Position numbers and translations under genes: made by a program
From: Phycisphaerae bacterium
GTDB taxonomy: Bacteria > Planctomycetota > Phycisphaerae > Phycisphaerales > SM1A02
Length of the DNA: 64,000 bases
Assembly (NCBI GenBank): GCA_016795035.1
Contig: JAEUIT010000077.1
Location: 1 to 64,000, forward strand
Reading direction: 5' to 3'
In this document: piece after piece, positions 62,713 to 64,000 of the stretch
Layout: each line of letters begins with the position of its first letter
Numbering within the stretch: position 1 is the first letter of the stretch
The notes under the pieces: generated by a model
The model's database searches: none
What the model saw: the letters and a program-made list of their open reading frames with translations, nothing else
Told to the model about the DNA's origin: nothing

Positions 62713-64000
62713 CAGTGCATCTCCTCCACTGCGCGGAACGGATTGCGAATGAGCATCCCGCCTTCAGCATCCGGGCTGTCGGTGACGAGGCCCATGCGCC
62801 GAAGCGTCGGACCAAGATCAGCAGCCCCGGTCACGTCATCGGGCTTAAGCGTGATGCCATACTCGCCCAAATGTCGGCAGAGATCATCCGTGGTTGCGGG
62901 ACCGAGCGTGCGACGGGCGCAGCAATGCACTAGGAGCAGTACTGCCACGGGGCCAGCTGAGACGATCCACTTTTCAGCACTGTGGTACCCGTTCTTGCGA
63001 AGCCAATAGCCTTGGTCGTAGCTCTTCATGCCTTCTTCTGCGGTTTGCCGCTGGCCAAGGCAATGGCGGAGAAACTCCTTGATGTTTGACCCCACTCCCT
63101 TCTTTACCGAGAAGAGGCGGGGATTGCCGTCGACGATTTCTCGGACGGTGGATCGCACTCTGTCCATCGGGAACTTGGACCTGTGGTCGAAAAGCCTGAT
63201 CGCAGCGAGGCGAATCGCATCAGGTGAAGCGAGCGCATTCGCGCTGGGCTTGGATAGCTCGCACCCAACCTCTTCTGCGACATGCAGGAGAACGTTGAGC
63301 CCGACTCGCGCTTGTAGGTACTCGCGAGAAATCTCTTCGATGGTTTCGGCGGCGAACTGGCCGTACCGCCAGAATCTCTGGGAACGCATCCCGAGCAGAG
63401 CGCGGGTCTCTGGTTCTGATGGTGGAGCCGTTCCCTGAAGTGCTCCCACAAACAACTGAAACGTCAAGTGATTTGCTCGGCAAAGCCACAAAACATGCGT
63501 AGCGCACGCCAATCGGAGCAGGGACTCCAGCATGCTCACCCATTGCCGCCGGGTGAGCGATGCCTTGAGGTCCAGAACGTATTCGAGGTCTCCGACAAAG
63601 CGTCGCGCGGCAGAGTCGCCGCCACCGGCACGCCAGCTTTCGATGAGGGGATGCGGCTGCAGTGGCTGAAGAGCCCAACGAGCGTCCTTTGATCGCCAAG
63701 CTTCAAATTCCGATTGGAGGCCCACGGCCCATGGATCGTCAGCCGTATTGGTAACGCTCAACGATTCAAAGAGCCGTTGCCACATGCATTCTGCCGCGTT
63801 CTGATCCGCCGCTCCAAACGCAATAATCCGCTCAACCATCTCTCCTGGATTCCAGGAGTTGGTTGTGAGACGAGCTGATGAGGAATACAGCGCACAGTCA
63901 GGTACAAGTGGGCAGAGCTGGAGAAATCGCTTGGCGGATTGGTTGGGTTGCTTCGGACTCTTGAGGGACGATTCAAGCACGCTGTGCCACGTATCCGCCG
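62712..64000 (-). CDS. hypothetical partner of the giant ATPase, 5' end outside the window
   Basis: At least 422 residues; the frame is open to the window edge and the predicted residues before the first GTG (63980) read as plausible protein, so the true start lies outside. It is soluble and helical, with WQRLFESL, RFVGDLEYVLDLKASLTRRQWVSMLESLLRLACATHVLWL and a C-terminal winged-helix-like part (TDDLCRHLGEYGITLKPDDV, LGPTLRRMGLVTDSP). Its TGA overlaps the ATPase start codon by 1 nt, so both are made together. If the system is Dpt-like, this would occupy the DptG position; the sequence itself does not let me confirm that. Confidence 0.75.
   Translation of the reverse strand, partial: ADTWHSVLESSLKSPKQPNQSAKRFLQLCPLVPDCALYSSSARLTTNSWNPGEMVERIIAFGAADQNAAECMWQRLFESLSVTNTADDPWAVGLQSEFEAWRSKDARWALQPLQPHPLIESWRAGGGDSAARRFVGDLEYVLDLKASLTRRQWVSMLESLLRLACATHVLWLCRANHLTFQLFVGALQGTAPPSEPETRALLGMRSQRFWRYGQFAAETIEEISREYLQARVGLNVLLHVAEEVGCELSKPSANALASPDAIRLAAIRLFDHRSKFPMDRVRSTVREIVDGNPRLFSVKKGVGSNIKEFLRHCLGQRQTAEEGMKSYDQGYWLRKNGYHSAEKWIVSAGPVAVLLLVHCCARRTLGPATTDDLCRHLGEYGITLKPDDVTGAADLGPTLRRMGLVTDSPDAEGGMLIRNPFRAVEEMH

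Overview
The window reads as chromosome of a planctomycete, most likely of the class Phycisphaerae. It has very high GC with strong G/C bias at third codon positions. Three secreted proteins end in dockerin-like repeats of the form DLGxLLGAWG, which are characteristic of Phycisphaerales. There is also a sigma factor/serine-threonine kinase pair of planctomycete type, a planctomycete Cys-rich secreted protease and several zinc-ribbon membrane proteins. Peptidoglycan genes (mraY, PBP2, rodA) and the Kdo gene kdsB together indicate a peptidoglycan wall and an LPS outer membrane.

Layout. 0-6.7 kb: a small membrane protein, a DCC-family protein, then mraY, PBP2, rodA and rsmG. 6.7-13.1 kb: a CRTAC1-like FG-GAP secreted protein, a GbsR/MarR-type regulator with a partner gene, and a large subtilase-like protein, all on the minus strand. 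13.4-24.3 kb: purD, alanine dehydrogenase, a secreted protein of unknown function, trxB, REP-like repeats, glpK, an ankyrin gene broken by an in-frame TAG, and pyrG. 24.5-32 kb: kdsB, two related TPR-like proteins, def, fmt, a small HExxH protein, and queA. 32-39.7 kb: three tandem paralogous membrane proteins with two zinc ribbons each. 40-43.6 kb: a frameshifted ECF sigma factor and its neighbouring Ser/Thr kinase. 43.9-49.4 kb: aldo/keto reductase and FAD oxidoreductase (overlapping), a dockerin-type secreted protein, a fatty-acid desaturase, and another dockerin-type protein. 49.5-50.4 kb: a tandem array of about 360-bp units rich in inverted repeats. 50.5-56.5 kb: DinB-like protein, a pepsin-like lipoprotein, a zinc-ribbon membrane protein, a sulfatase and a divergent AraC regulator.

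From 56.8 kb to the end the sequence changes. A 42-nt 3' fragment of a tRNA-Val(CAC) gene, still followed by a strong hairpin, marks what looks like the edge of an integrated island with visibly lower GC. The island part seen here encodes a 1807-residue protein that joins a possible PD-(D/E)XK nuclease motif to a HerA/FtsK-type ATPase. It is translationally coupled to an upstream gene that runs off the window. Size and order resemble the DptG/DptH restriction part of phosphorothioation systems, or the ATPase end of other multi-gene phage-defence operons.

Three sequence-level signals cut across the genes. The octamer CGTTGCAG (either strand) occurs about 39 times by eye, against roughly 2-3 expected from base composition. 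Intergenic gaps repeatedly hold short tandem heptamers arranged as inverted arms. Some reading frames are broken by single events (ankyrin gene, sigma factor).
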